Part shown: piece by piece, positions 1 to 8,316 of the stretch | Layout of the letters: each line of letters starts with the position of its first letter | Position numbering within the stretch: the stretch's first letter is position 1 | Source of the DNA: Microbispora catharanthi | GTDB taxonomy: Bacteria; Actinomycetota; Actinomycetes; Streptosporangiales; Streptosporangiaceae | Assembly: GCF_006334915.2 (NCBI RefSeq) | Contig: NZ_VDMA02000004.1 | Span: 124,001-188,000 of the forward strand | DNA length: 64,000 nt | Reading direction: 5' to 3' | The notes under the pieces: model-generated | Told to the model about the DNA's origin: nothing | Database searches by the model: none | Seen by the model: only the letters and a program-made list of their open reading frames with translations | Made by a program: the position numbers and the translations under genes

Positions 1-1349
1 TGGTCGACCCGGTGGGAGAACAGGTGCTTGTCGAACACCTCGCGCATCGCCAGGTGGCCCTGGCGCGCCCGCAGCTCGGGGCTGTTGATCAGGTAGATCG
101 CCCGGTTGTACGCCTCCTCCTGCGAGTGCGCGACCGGGATGAGCGGGCCGAACGTCTCCTCGATGGCCCGCGACCATCCCGACAGCACCGTGGTCGAGCA
201 GGCCGACAGCTCGAAGACCCGGCGCGCGCACATGGTCGGCGAGTCGATCACCGAGTTCACGTTCAGGAAGACCTTGTACATCTTGTACGCGGCCAGCATC
301 TGCTCGTACGGCAGTTCGCCGACGATGTGGGGGCGGTACTCCTCCGGCCAGGCGTACTTGTCGGCCACCGAGGCGTTCCTGGCGTAGATGTGCAGGCCGA
401 GCGGGCGCACGGGCGCGAGGATCGTCTCCATCTGCTCGCGCCGCTCGGGGTGCTTGTCGCGGAAGTACATCCCCGCGAAGACCACGTCGTACGGCCGGCC
501 CTGCTTGGTCTGGATCGGGTTGTGGATCCGGGGCTGGGCGGCGAACTGCAGCACGCCGACACGGTCATGACCCAGCATCTCGCGATATTTCGGGATCATG
601 TCGCCGTCGCACGTGTACACGTAGTCGAACAGCTTGGCCGTGTCGATGAAAAAGTCGAAGTTGGGCGGGTCCTCCTTGTTCCAGAAGACCGTGGGGATGC
701 CCTCCTCGCGGCACCAGGCGATCAGGTCGCGCAGCTCCTGCTTCGGCGCGTTGGTCCCGGTCATCTGGTAGCGCCAGCGGCCCTGGTTGCCGTGCCAGGC
801 CGACTCGCAGAACAGCATCTCGGGGCGCTTCTCGGCGAAGACCTCGCGCCAGTCCTGCAGCCCGAACTCGATCTGGTCCCACTCGTACTTGAACGCCATG
901 CGGGAGAAGTCGTCGAGGATCACCGCGACCCGCAGGTCCGGCCGTACGACCGGGCCGTCCGGCCACTTGAGGCCCGGGATCTTGACCTCGGGGCCCCGCG
1001 CCTCGGCGGCGGCGGCGACCTCGATGGCGGAGGGCGGCGCCTTCGGCGCCTTCTTGCCGTCCTTCATCGCCTTGCTGAGGTCGCGGGGCAGCCGGACGAT
1101 CTTCTTGGGCTTCGACGCGTTCGTCAGCACCTGCGCGACCCGGTAGGGCTTCTGGGTCTGGGTGGCCTGGAGCCTCCAGAGGGCGTAGTCCGCACGGGCC
1201 TCCTGGTAGGCGAGCCGGTTCTCCAGGTCGCGGATCCGCTGCTCGTACTGCTCGACGTGCTTGCGCTCCTCGGGCAGCCAGTTCACCGGCCCCAGTCGCT
1301 GGAAACGCGGGCCTTCCGAGGCCTCAGGAGTCTCGTCGGTCTCAGCCAT
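1..1349 (-). CDS. CgeB-like glycosyltransferase, 3' end outside window
   Basis: The visible 449 codons run from an ATG at 1349 off the left edge, so the C-terminus is missing. The first ~110 residues are charged and probably coiled. From about residue 140 a Rossmann-type half starts with VAVILDDFSRMAF, followed by FCESAWHG, PTVFWNKEDP and, near residue 275, VVFAGMYFRDKHPERR. The second half (NSPTMCARRVFELSAC-type segment, residues ~375-400) is the sugar-nucleotide-binding part seen in CgeB/DUF3880 glycosyltransferases, which glycosylate spores or cell-wall glycans. It sits at the edge of a polysaccharide cluster (WecB, WecC and two GT4 enzymes follow), which supports a transferase role. Acceptor and donor cannot be deduced. 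Confidence 0.8.
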   Translation of the reverse strand, partial: MAETDETPEASEGPRFQRLGPVNWLPEERKHVEQYEQRIRDLENRLAYQEARADYALWRLQATQTQKPYRVAQVLTNASKPKKIVRLPRDLSKAMKDGKKAPKAPPSAIEVAAAAEARGPEVKIPGLKWPDGPVVRPDLRVAVILDDFSRMAFKYEWDQIEFGLQDWREVFAEKRPEMLFCESAWHGNQGRWRYQMTGTNAPKQELRDLIAWCREEGIPTVFWNKEDPPNFDFFIDTAKLFDYVYTCDGDMIPKYREMLGHDRVGVLQFAAQPRIHNPIQTKQGRPYDVVFAGMYFRDKHPERREQMETILAPVRPLGLHIYARNASVADKYAWPEEYRPHIVGELPYEQMLAAYKMYKVFLNVNSVIDSPTMCARRVFELSACSTTVLSGWSRAIEETFGPLIPVAHSQEEAYNRAIYLINSPELRARQGHLAMREVFDKHLFSHRVD

Positions 1350-1416
1350 GCCTCTCCCCCTTACGGACAAGCCATCGTAAAGGGGCTGCAGAGACCTTTG
1401 TGCCGATATAGGGGAT

Positions 1417-2322
1417 TCAATCGACCGAGCCGGCGGGATCGCCCGTGGCGAGGGTGGTCAGCACCGAGCGGAAGCGTTCGAGGAGGGGATTGCCGTCGTT
1501 CGCCCGCCAGACCATGTGGAGGGTCGTGGAGGTGCCCTCCAGAGGGCGGGCGCGGACACCGACGCGACGGAGCGCGCGGTGGGAGTCCGACATCACGGCC
1601 GCGCCGAAACCGGCGGCGACCAGGGCCAGCACCGTCTGCACGCTCCGGCCCTCCGCACCGATACGGGGTGTCACGCCGGCGTGATCGCACAATGCGATGA
1701 TCTCGTCGTAGGAGTGCGGGGAGACCTCTCGCGGCCACACGACGAGCGGCACCCGGCCGAGCGCGGTCAGGGGCACGGCGCCGGCCCCGTGCGCCAGCGG
1801 ATGCGCCGCGGGCAGGAACAGGCTGAGCGGCTCGCGCCACCAGGAGCGCGCCACCAGACGCGGGTCACGGGTGGGCAGGCGCTGGACGGCGATGTCGAAG
1901 CGGCCGTCCAGGACGCCACCGGACATCTCGGCGTCGTTGAAGCTCTCCACCAGGCTCAGCTCGACGCGGGGCATCTCCCGGCGCAACCGGCCGAGCGCGC
2001 CGCCCAGCGGGCCGTTGATCCCCGAGCCGGCGAACGTCACCGTCAGCCGTCCGGCCAGCCCCTCGGCCGCCAGCCGGACGTCGTCCAGCGCGGCCCGCGC
2101 CTCGGCCAGGACCGTGGTGGCCCGGGCGACCAGCGCACGGCCCGCCGACGTCGGGACCATCCCCCTGCCCTCGCGTTCGAACAGCGGCGTCCCGAGCCGC
2201 CGTTCCAGCTCGTGCACCTGACGGCTGAGCGTCGGCTGCGTCAGGTGCAGGCGCCGCGCCGCCGCGCTGATGCTTCCCTCCTCGCAGATCGCCACCACGT
2301 ACTCGAGCAGTCTCAGGTTCAT
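1417..2322 (-). CDS. LysR-family transcriptional regulator
   Basis: This is a 301-residue protein. The N-terminal winged helix-turn-helix (MNLRLLEYVVAICEEGSIS, then AARRLHLTQPTLSRQVHELE) is typical LysR; residues ~90-300 form the periplasmic-binding-like effector domain. ATG 2322 is preferred over an in-frame ATG 36 nt upstream because a GGAGG box lies 5 nt before it and because LysR proteins begin at this point of the helix. It is divergent from the carboxymuconolactone decarboxylase gene at 2439 across about 115 nt, the usual arrangement for a LysR regulator and its target. The effector is unknown. Confidence 0.92.
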   Translation of the reverse strand: MNLRLLEYVVAICEEGSISAAARRLHLTQPTLSRQVHELERRLGTPLFEREGRGMVPTSAGRALVARATTVLAEARAALDDVRLAAEGLAGRLTVTFAGSGINGPLGGALGRLRREMPRVELSLVESFNDAEMSGGVLDGRFDIAVQRLPTRDPRLVARSWWREPLSLFLPAAHPLAHGAGAVPLTALGRVPLVVWPREVSPHSYDEIIALCDHAGVTPRIGAEGRSVQTVLALVAAGFGAAVMSDSHRALRRVGVRARPLEGTSTTLHMVWRANDGNPLLERFRSVLTTLATGDPAGSVD

Positions 2323-2438
2323 CCATACCTCCAGGGCATAGGAGATGCAGATTCCCACGCCTGCCGGGCGGGAGAGAAGGCGGGAGGGGCGAGGCTGGTC
2401 GCAGCCGGAGAGGCTTCCGCCAAGCAGAAGGAGAACCC

Positions 2439-2840
2439 ATGGACCGCGAAGAGCGCTACGCGTACGGCCTCAAGGTGCTGAACGAGGTCGACGGCGAGGC
2501 CGGGCAGCGCGTCGTGGCGTCCCTCGCCGACGTCTCGCCCGAGCTCGGTCACCAGGTGGTGGCGTGGGCGTTCGGCGACATGTACGCCCGCCCCGAGCTG
2601 TCACCGCGGGACCGGCAGCTCGTCACCCTCGGCGTCCTGACGGCCCTCGGGGGCTGCGAGATCGAGCTCGACGTGCACCTCAACGCCGCGTTGAACGTGG
2701 GCCTCACCGCCACCGAGATCGCCGAGGCACTCCTGCACTCGGCGGTCTACGCGGGAATGCCGAGGGCGGTCAACGCCACGCTGGTGGCGAAGAAGGTCTT
2801 CGCCGAGCGCGGCATCCCCCCCGTCCAGAACCTGTCGTAG
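2439..2840 (+). CDS. Carboxymuconolactone decarboxylase family protein
   Basis: This is a 133-residue all-helical protein of the CMD/AhpD superfamily. The family block is visible as ELSPRDRQLVTLGVLTALGG, then ELDVHLNAALNVGLT and EALLHSAVYAGMPRAVNA. Length and order match gamma-carboxymuconolactone decarboxylase. The only cysteine of the active-site block lies just before the Glu (GGCEIELDVH), so no CxxC redox pair of AhpD type is present. AAGGAG stands 5 nt before the ATG. The gene is divergent from the LysR gene, which probably controls it. Its stop codon abuts the end of the convergent wecB. Substrate unknown; many members are not true decarboxylases. Confidence 0.85.
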   Translation: MDREERYAYGLKVLNEVDGEAGQRVVASLADVSPELGHQVVAWAFGDMYARPELSPRDRQLVTLGVLTALGGCEIELDVHLNAALNVGLTATEIAEALLHSAVYAGMPRAVNATLVAKKVFAERGIPPVQNLS

Positions 2841-3968
2841 TCAGCGCAGGGCGCCCTTGGCGGCGGGGGAGAGGCTGTCGCCGCGGAGCCAGGCTTCGAT
2901 GACGCGGGCGATCCGCGGCCCGGCCGCGCCGTCCCACAGCGGCGGCAGCTCGCCGCTCGGTGTGGCCGCGCCGTCCGCGAGCGCCTTGGACGCCGCGGCG
3001 GGGAGCGAGGCGGGGGTGACGAGCCGGTTGGTGCCGTGGGTCACGGTGATCGGCCGCTCGGTGTTGGGCCGGACGGTCAGGCAGGGGACGCCCAGCATGG
3101 TCGTCTCCTCCTGGACGCCGCCGGAGTCGGTCACCACCAGGGCGGCGCCCCTGACCAAGGACAGGAAGTCCACGTAACCGAGCGGGTCCACGATCTTCAG
3201 ATGGGGCCGGTCCACGAGGCCGGCGTCCGCCAGCCGCTGCCGGCCGCGGGGGTGCAGGGGGACGACGACCGGCACCTGCTCGGCCACCCCGAGCACGGCG
3301 TCGACCAGCTCGCGGGCCGCCTCCGGGTCGTCCACGTTCGCCGGGCGGTGCAGCGTGGCCACCGCGTACCTGCCGTCGATGCCCAGGCGCTCCTGGACCG
3401 GCGCCGGGTCGAGCTTCGGCAGCGCGGCGAACAGGCTGTCGATCATCGGGTTGCCGACGAGGTGCACCTTCGCCGGGTCCACGCCCTCGTGGGCCAGGTG
3501 CGACAGCGCCTCGGGCGAGGTGGCGAACAGCAGGTCCGACAGCGCGTCGGTGACGACCCGGTTGACCTCCTCCGGCATCTGCCGGTCGAAGGAACGCAGG
3601 CCCGCCTCGACGTGCGCGGTCGGCACGTGCAGCTTGGCGCAGACGAGGATCGCCGCGAGCGTCGAGTTCACGTCGCCGTACACCACCACGAGCGCCGGGC
3701 GGTGTTCGAGCACGACGTCCTCAAGCCCCGTGAGCAGGGCGGCCGTCTGCCGGGCGTGGGTCCCGCTGCCGACGCCGAGGTTCGCGATCGGCTCGGGCAG
3801 CCCCAGATCGGCGAAGAACACGTCCGACATCAGCGCGTCGTAGTGCTGGCCGGTGTGGATGATGCCCTGCCGGATTCCGAGCTCGGCCAACCCCCCGACG
3901 ACCGGGGCCGCCTTGACGAAGTTGGGCCGGGCGCCCAGTACGTGCAGGACGAGGGGGTTGTCTCTCAT
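2841..3968 (-). CDS. wecB: UDP-N-acetylglucosamine 2-epimerase (non-hydrolysing)
   Basis: A 375-residue protein that interconverts UDP-GlcNAc and UDP-ManNAc in the cytosol. Family motifs occur in order: GARPNFVKAAPVV near the N-terminus, HTGQHYDALMS, HVEAGLRSFDRQMPEE with the conserved arginines and acids, GNPMIDSL, VVTDSGGVQEE and RPNTERPITVTHGTN. Length is normal for the family. It lies 62 nt from the divergent GT4 gene at 4031 and close to a nucleotide-sugar dehydrogenase at 5809, so UDP-ManNAc made here is probably oxidised to UDP-ManNAcA for a surface polymer. It is convergent with the CMD gene, with no gap between the stops. Confidence 0.93.
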   Translation of the reverse strand: MRDNPLVLHVLGARPNFVKAAPVVGGLAELGIRQGIIHTGQHYDALMSDVFFADLGLPEPIANLGVGSGTHARQTAALLTGLEDVVLEHRPALVVVYGDVNSTLAAILVCAKLHVPTAHVEAGLRSFDRQMPEEVNRVVTDALSDLLFATSPEALSHLAHEGVDPAKVHLVGNPMIDSLFAALPKLDPAPVQERLGIDGRYAVATLHRPANVDDPEAARELVDAVLGVAEQVPVVVPLHPRGRQRLADAGLVDRPHLKIVDPLGYVDFLSLVRGAALVVTDSGGVQEETTMLGVPCLTVRPNTERPITVTHGTNRLVTPASLPAAASKALADGAATPSGELPPLWDGAAGPRIARVIEAWLRGDSLSPAAKGALR

Positions 3969-4018
3969 CTACCTCGCCTTTCGTCTTCTCTCCGAGCTGG
4001 GACAAACGTTGCCTATGG

Positions 4019-4024
4019 TACGGT
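4019..4024 (+). promoter_or_regulatory. -10 box TACGGT of a leaderless promoter
   Basis: TACGGT is followed by 6 nt and then the GTG at 4031, with no Shine-Dalgarno sequence. This is the geometry of a leaderless actinobacterial transcript starting at or next to the start codon. Confidence 0.45.
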
Positions 4025-4030
4025 CGCGCC

Positions 4031-5698
4031 GTGGAAACCGAGGCCAACAAGCCCGCAAAGGCCGTGTCCGCCGCGTCCGCGAAGGCCGGCCTCGGCGGCT
4101 TCCTCCGGGGGTTCGCGAGGAACCCGGTCCTCGTCTCCCGGATCTTCGTGAGCAAGGTCAAGTCCGACCCGATGCGGGTCGCCCAGGCCGCCGCCGACGC
4201 GATACCCCCCGGGATGCGCCCGGTCGTCGGCCGCGTCGCCTGGCCCGCGGCCCGGTTCGTCAAGGTCAGGACCCGCAAGATCCTGCAGCGCGCGGCCAAG
4301 GGCCCGCTGCGGGACGCCAAGGCCAACTTCGACGCCGGCCGGATGTCCGACGCGGTCGGGGTGCTCCAGCCGCATGCCCGATGGCCGTTCGTCCGCCGGA
4401 GGATGGCCTACTACGAGGGCGAGAAGGCCGCGCTCGGACCGAACCCGATCCCGCCCAAGTCGAAGATCATCATGGGTGAGCGGGTGCCCGGCCGGGTGCT
4501 GCACATGGTCACCAACGCCCTGCCGTACACGCAGGCGGGTTACACCGTCCGCACCCACCGCATCGTGACCGCCCAGAAGGCGGCCGGGCTCGACCCCCAC
4601 GTGGTGACGAGCTGGGGCTGGCCCATGCTCCAGGGGCACACCGACGCCGAGCCGTACGAGGAGATCGACGGCATTCCCTATTACCGGCTGCTGCCCAAGG
4701 ACGAGGTGCCGTTCGAGAGCCAGGGGCGGATGATCCGCGGCGCCGCGGACGTCTCCGAGCTGGTCAGGACCCTCCGCCCGCAGGTCCTGCACGCGGCGAC
4801 CGACCACCGCAACGGCTCGGTCGCGCTCGCCGTGCGCGAGCGGACGAACACCCCCTTCGTGTACGAGGTGCGCGGCTTCCTGGAGGAGACCTGGGTCTCC
4901 CGCGACCCCGCCAGGATCGGCAGCGAGCGGCACAAACTGCAGCGCGAGCGCGAGGCGCAGATCATGCGCGAGGCCGACGCGGTCGTGACGCTCGCCGAGA
5001 CGATGGCCGCCGAGATCGTGGAGCGCGGCGTGCCCAGGGAGCGCATCTTCCTCGCGCCCAACGCCGTGGACGACTCCCTGCTGACGGCCGACTACGACGG
5101 CGAGGCGTTCCGCGAGCGGTTCGGGATCGGCCGGGACGAGATCGTCGTGGGCTCGGTGTCGAGCATCGTCGCCTACGAGGGCTTCGCCACGCTGCTGAAC
5201 GCCGCCGCGCTGCTGCGCGACGCCGGAACGCCGGTGAAGGTCCTGCTCGTGGGAGACGGGGCCGAACGGCCCGCGCTGCTCGAACAGGTCGAACGGCTCG
5301 GCCTGAAGGAGGCGATCCTGCCCGGCCGGGTGGGCCCGGACGAGGCGTTGCAGGCGCAGGCGGCCATCGACATCTTCGTCTGCCCGCGTGAGGACCTGCG
5401 GGTGTGCCGCCTCGTCACCCCGCTGAAGCCGGTCGAGGCGATGGCGCTCGGCAAGCCGGTCGTGCTGAGCGACCTGCCCGCGCTCTCGGAACTCGTCGGC
5501 GGCGAGGGCGCCGGTCTGCTGGTGCCGCCCGGCGATCCGGCCGCGCTGGCCAAGGCGCTCGCCGCGCTGCGCGACGATCCGGAGCGCCGCCGGATCATGG
5601 GCGAGGCCGGTAAGGCCGAGGTCGCCGCCCACCGGACCTGGAGCAGCCTGGCCCGCACGTACCAAGGGATCTACCAGTCCTTGACCGAAAGCCGATAA
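4031..5698 (+). CDS. GT4-type glycosyltransferase with long N-terminal extension
   Basis: A 555-residue protein. Residues 1-~150 are a basic, Ala-rich extension with no recognised domain. The GT-B fold begins at about residue 155 (RVLHMVTNALPYTQAGY, then TVRTHRIVTAQKAAGLDPHV). The C-terminal half has the GT4 signature around FVCPREDLRVCRLVTPLKPVEAM followed by GKPVVLSDLPALSELV, where a Lys/Glu pair binds the nucleotide-sugar. It therefore probably transfers a sugar from a nucleotide donor at the cytoplasmic face. It is divergent from wecB and precedes the dehydrogenase gene by about 110 nt. GTG is chosen because a -10-like box lies just upstream. Acceptor unknown. Confidence 0.88.
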   Translation: METEANKPAKAVSAASAKAGLGGFLRGFARNPVLVSRIFVSKVKSDPMRVAQAAADAIPPGMRPVVGRVAWPAARFVKVRTRKILQRAAKGPLRDAKANFDAGRMSDAVGVLQPHARWPFVRRRMAYYEGEKAALGPNPIPPKSKIIMGERVPGRVLHMVTNALPYTQAGYTVRTHRIVTAQKAAGLDPHVVTSWGWPMLQGHTDAEPYEEIDGIPYYRLLPKDEVPFESQGRMIRGAADVSELVRTLRPQVLHAATDHRNGSVALAVRERTNTPFVYEVRGFLEETWVSRDPARIGSERHKLQREREAQIMREADAVVTLAETMAAEIVERGVPRERIFLAPNAVDDSLLTADYDGEAFRERFGIGRDEIVVGSVSSIVAYEGFATLLNAAALLRDAGTPVKVLLVGDGAERPALLEQVERLGLKEAILPGRVGPDEALQAQAAIDIFVCPREDLRVCRLVTPLKPVEAMALGKPVVLSDLPALSELVGGEGAGLLVPPGDPAALAKALAALRDDPERRRIMGEAGKAEVAAHRTWSSLARTYQGIYQSLTESR

Positions 5699-5808
5699 AC
5701 AGCAGAAAGTCGGATGTGTTGCATCAGGCATGCTTGGTTCCGAGTTGAGATAACCTTTGCCACCATGAAGTGTTGTTTCCGCCCCCAGGTTCCCCCCAAG
5801 GCCTCGTC

Positions 5809-7071
5809 GTGACAGCCTTCGATCTCACGATCATCGGGCTGGGATACGTGGGCATGCCGCTGGCCAAGGAGGCCACGGCGGCGGGCCTGCGGGTGGCTGG
5901 TCTGGACGTCGACCCCCGCAAGGTCGACGCCCTGAACGCCGGCCGCTCCTACATCGACGACCTGACCGACGCCGACCTCGACGCGATGCTCACCGGCGGC
6001 TTCACGGCCACGCTGGACGCGTCCGTGCTGTCGAGGTCGCGCACGATCGTCATCTGCGTCCCGACGCCGCTGGACGAGGACCACCGTCCGGACCTGTCGG
6101 CCGTCGAAGGCGCCACCCGGACCGTCGCAGAGCACCTTCAGGCGGGCACGCTCGTCGTGCTGGAGTCCACCACGTGGCCCGGCACCACGGACGAGCTGGC
6201 GCGGCCGATCCTGGAGCAGTCCGGCCTGGTGGCCGGCGAGGACTTCCACCTGGCGTTCTCGCCGGAGCGGATCGACCCGGGCAACCCCAAGTTCGGCCTG
6301 CGCAACACCCCCAAGGTCGTCGGCGGCTTCACCCCCGCCTGCAAGGAGCGGGCCGCCGCCTTCTACGCGCAGTTCGTCGAGCGGGTCGTGCCGGTCAGCG
6401 GCACCCGCGAGGCGGAGATGGCCAAGCTGCTGGAGAACACCTACCGGCACGTCAACATCGCCCTCGTCAACGAGATGGCGATCTTCTGCGACGAGCTCGG
6501 CGTGAACCTGTGGGAGGCCATCGAGGCGGCCTCCACCAAGCCCTTCGGCTTCCAGAAGTTCCTGCCGGGCCCCGGCGTCGGCGGGCACTGCATCCCCGTC
6601 GACCCGTCGTACCTGTCCTACACGGTGCGCAAGCTCGGCTATCCCTTCCGGTTCGTGGAACTGGCCCAGGAGATCAACGAGCGGATGCCGTCCTACGTGG
6701 TGGCCCGCGTGCAGCGGCTGCTCAACCGGGCCCGCAAGGCCGTGAACGGCTCGCGCGTGCTGCTCCTCGGCGTGACGTACAAGCCGGACATCGCCGACGA
6801 GCGGGAGACACCGGCCATCCCCGTGGCCGAGGCACTCCTGGAACTGGGCGCCGAGCTGTCCTTCTGCGACCCGTACGTGAAGGAGTGGGCGGTCGAGGGC
6901 AGGCAGATCCCCCGCGAGGAGGACTTGGCCGAGGCCGTGGCCGCCGCCGACGTGGTGGTCCTGCTACAGCAGCATTCGGCCTTCGACCTCGGCGTCGTGG
7001 AGGAGCGAGCCCCTCTCGTCCTGGACACTCGCGGCGTGCTGGCCACGAGCGAACGCGTCGAGCGGTTGTAG
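5809..7071 (+). CDS. wecC: UDP-N-acetyl-D-mannosamine / nucleotide-sugar 6-dehydrogenase
   Basis: A 420-residue NAD-dependent dehydrogenase that oxidises C6 of a UDP-hexose to the uronic acid. The N-terminal Rossmann motif is IIGLGYVGMPLAKEA. The middle holds FSPERIDPGNP and ENTYRHVNIALVNEMA; the catalytic cysteine is C261 in VGGHCIPVDPSYL. The C-terminal UDP-binding domain contains LLGVTYKPDIADERETP. The GGHCIPVDP form and the nearby wecB favour UDP-ManNAc over UDP-glucose as substrate (inference). The start is uncertain: GTG 5809 fits the family N-terminus and has a weak AAGG, while an in-frame GTG at 5770 would add 13 residues. The next glycosyltransferase follows after 14 nt. Confidence 0.85.
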   Translation: MTAFDLTIIGLGYVGMPLAKEATAAGLRVAGLDVDPRKVDALNAGRSYIDDLTDADLDAMLTGGFTATLDASVLSRSRTIVICVPTPLDEDHRPDLSAVEGATRTVAEHLQAGTLVVLESTTWPGTTDELARPILEQSGLVAGEDFHLAFSPERIDPGNPKFGLRNTPKVVGGFTPACKERAAAFYAQFVERVVPVSGTREAEMAKLLENTYRHVNIALVNEMAIFCDELGVNLWEAIEAASTKPFGFQKFLPGPGVGGHCIPVDPSYLSYTVRKLGYPFRFVELAQEINERMPSYVVARVQRLLNRARKAVNGSRVLLLGVTYKPDIADERETPAIPVAEALLELGAELSFCDPYVKEWAVEGRQIPREEDLAEAVAAADVVVLLQQHSAFDLGVVEERAPLVLDTRGVLATSERVERL

Positions 7072-7085
7072 GAAGGGTTTCGCGC

Positions 7086-8174
7086 GTGCACGTGCTCGTC
7101 ATGACGGTGGTGCATCACCCCGAGGACGCCCGGATCCTGCACCGGCAGATTCGGGCGCTCGTCGACGCCGGTCATGAGGTCACGTACGCCGCGCCGTACA
7201 CCGCGCGGGGAGTCGTGCCGCGTTCGTGGGTGACGGGTGTGGACCTCCCCAGGGCCGCCGAGCGGCGTCGCCTCGCGGCGGTGCGGGCGGCCCGCAAGCT
7301 CTTCAAGAGCATGCGCGGCAAGGTCGACCTGGCCCTCATCCACGACCCCGAACTGCTGTTCGCGGTCGCCGGGGTGCGCCGTCGCCCGCCGGTCGTCTGG
7401 GACGTCCACGAGGACACCCCCGCGACGCTGTCGCTCAAGCCGTGGCTGCCGGCGTTCCTGCGCCCGCCGACGCGCTTCCTCGCCCGGCTCCTCGAAACCA
7501 CCGCCGAGCGCCGGCTGCACCTGCTGCTGGCCGAGGCGGCGTACGCGGGCCGGTTCAAGCAGCAGCACCTCGTGGTGCCGAACGAGACATGGGTGCCCGA
7601 CCGGGTCAGCCAGCCCGGCGACGACCGCGTCGTCTACCTCGGCTGGCTGTCGGAGGCCCGGGGCGTCCAGGAGGCCGTCGAGGTGGCCCGCCTGCTCCAG
7701 CCGCACCGGGTGGCCGTGGAGCTCATCGGCTACGCCGACCCGCAGAGCCGCCCCCTGCTGAACGAGGCCGTCGCCGAGGGCGTGCTGGAGTGGCGCGACT
7801 TCATGCCGAACGACGAGGCGCTCAAGCGGCTCGACGGCGCGCTCGCCGGGCTCTCGCTGCTGCACGACGAGCCCAACTACCGCCACTCGATGCCCACGAA
7901 GATCGTGGAGTACATGGCGCACGGCATCCCGGTCATCACCACCCCCTCGCCGCGGGCCGTGGAGCTGGTGGAGCGCTACCAGTGCGGCCTGGTCGTCCCC
8001 TGGCAGAACCCCCAGGCGGTGGCGCGGGCGGTGCTCCAGCTCAGGGACAACCCCTTCGAGCGGATCGGCACCGGCGGGCGCGGCTACGCCGCCGCACGGG
8101 CGAACCACCACTGGCCCAACTCCGCACGCCGGTTCGTCACCCAGTTGGAGGCGTGGGCGGGCGTCAAGAGCTGA
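7086..8174 (+). CDS. Glycosyltransferase, GT4-like
   Basis: A 362-residue protein starting at GTG 7086 behind an AGGAAGGG box 8 nt upstream, and 14 nt after the dehydrogenase stop, so the two are co-transcribed. The N-terminal half has MTVVHHPEDARILHRQ and later VVWDVHEDTPATL; the C-terminal half has VVYLGWLSEARGV, the sugar-binding loop SMPTKIVEYMAHGIPVITT and a closing helix. These are GT-B, family-4 features. It should act in the cytosol on a lipid-linked or growing glycan. Three 15-bp tandem repeats run across its stop codon. Confidence 0.87.
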   Translation: MHVLVMTVVHHPEDARILHRQIRALVDAGHEVTYAAPYTARGVVPRSWVTGVDLPRAAERRRLAAVRAARKLFKSMRGKVDLALIHDPELLFAVAGVRRRPPVVWDVHEDTPATLSLKPWLPAFLRPPTRFLARLLETTAERRLHLLLAEAAYAGRFKQQHLVVPNETWVPDRVSQPGDDRVVYLGWLSEARGVQEAVEVARLLQPHRVAVELIGYADPQSRPLLNEAVAEGVLEWRDFMPNDEALKRLDGALAGLSLLHDEPNYRHSMPTKIVEYMAHGIPVITTPSPRAVELVERYQCGLVVPWQNPQAVARAVLQLRDNPFERIGTGGRGYAAARANHHWPNSARRFVTQLEAWAGVKS

Positions 8175-8212
8175 CCACTCGAGAGCTGACCACGCGAGAG
8201 TTGAACCGCGGT
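8168..8212 (+). repeat. Three 15-bp tandem repeats spanning a stop codon
   Basis: GAGCTGACCACTCGA, GAGCTGACCACGCGA and a diverged GAGTTGAACCGCGGT follow one another. The first unit contains the TGA stop of the glycosyltransferase (8172-8174). This looks like local slippage duplication at a gene end. Confidence 0.6.
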
Positions 8213-8303
8213 GAACGCTGCCGCGGGCGGCTCGTGACGGCGGCCGGGCAGTGCGAACATCCGGGTAGTCTGGGCGCGGCAAGATCATTTGAACGACGGG
8301 CGG

Positions 8304-8309
8304 TAGTGT
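8304..8309 (+). promoter_or_regulatory. -10 box TAGTGT of a leaderless promoter
   Basis: TAGTGT lies 7 nt before the GTG at 8317, and no ribosome-binding site is present. No convincing -35 was found. Confidence 0.4.
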
Positions 8310-8316
8310 CCTGAAA

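Noticed and set aside
12-1700. Long plus-strand open frame across the CgeB-like gene
   Set aside because: Arg/Leu/Val-rich translation without domains; it mirrors the minus-strand glycosyltransferase and LysR genes, and the minus frame has clear motifs.
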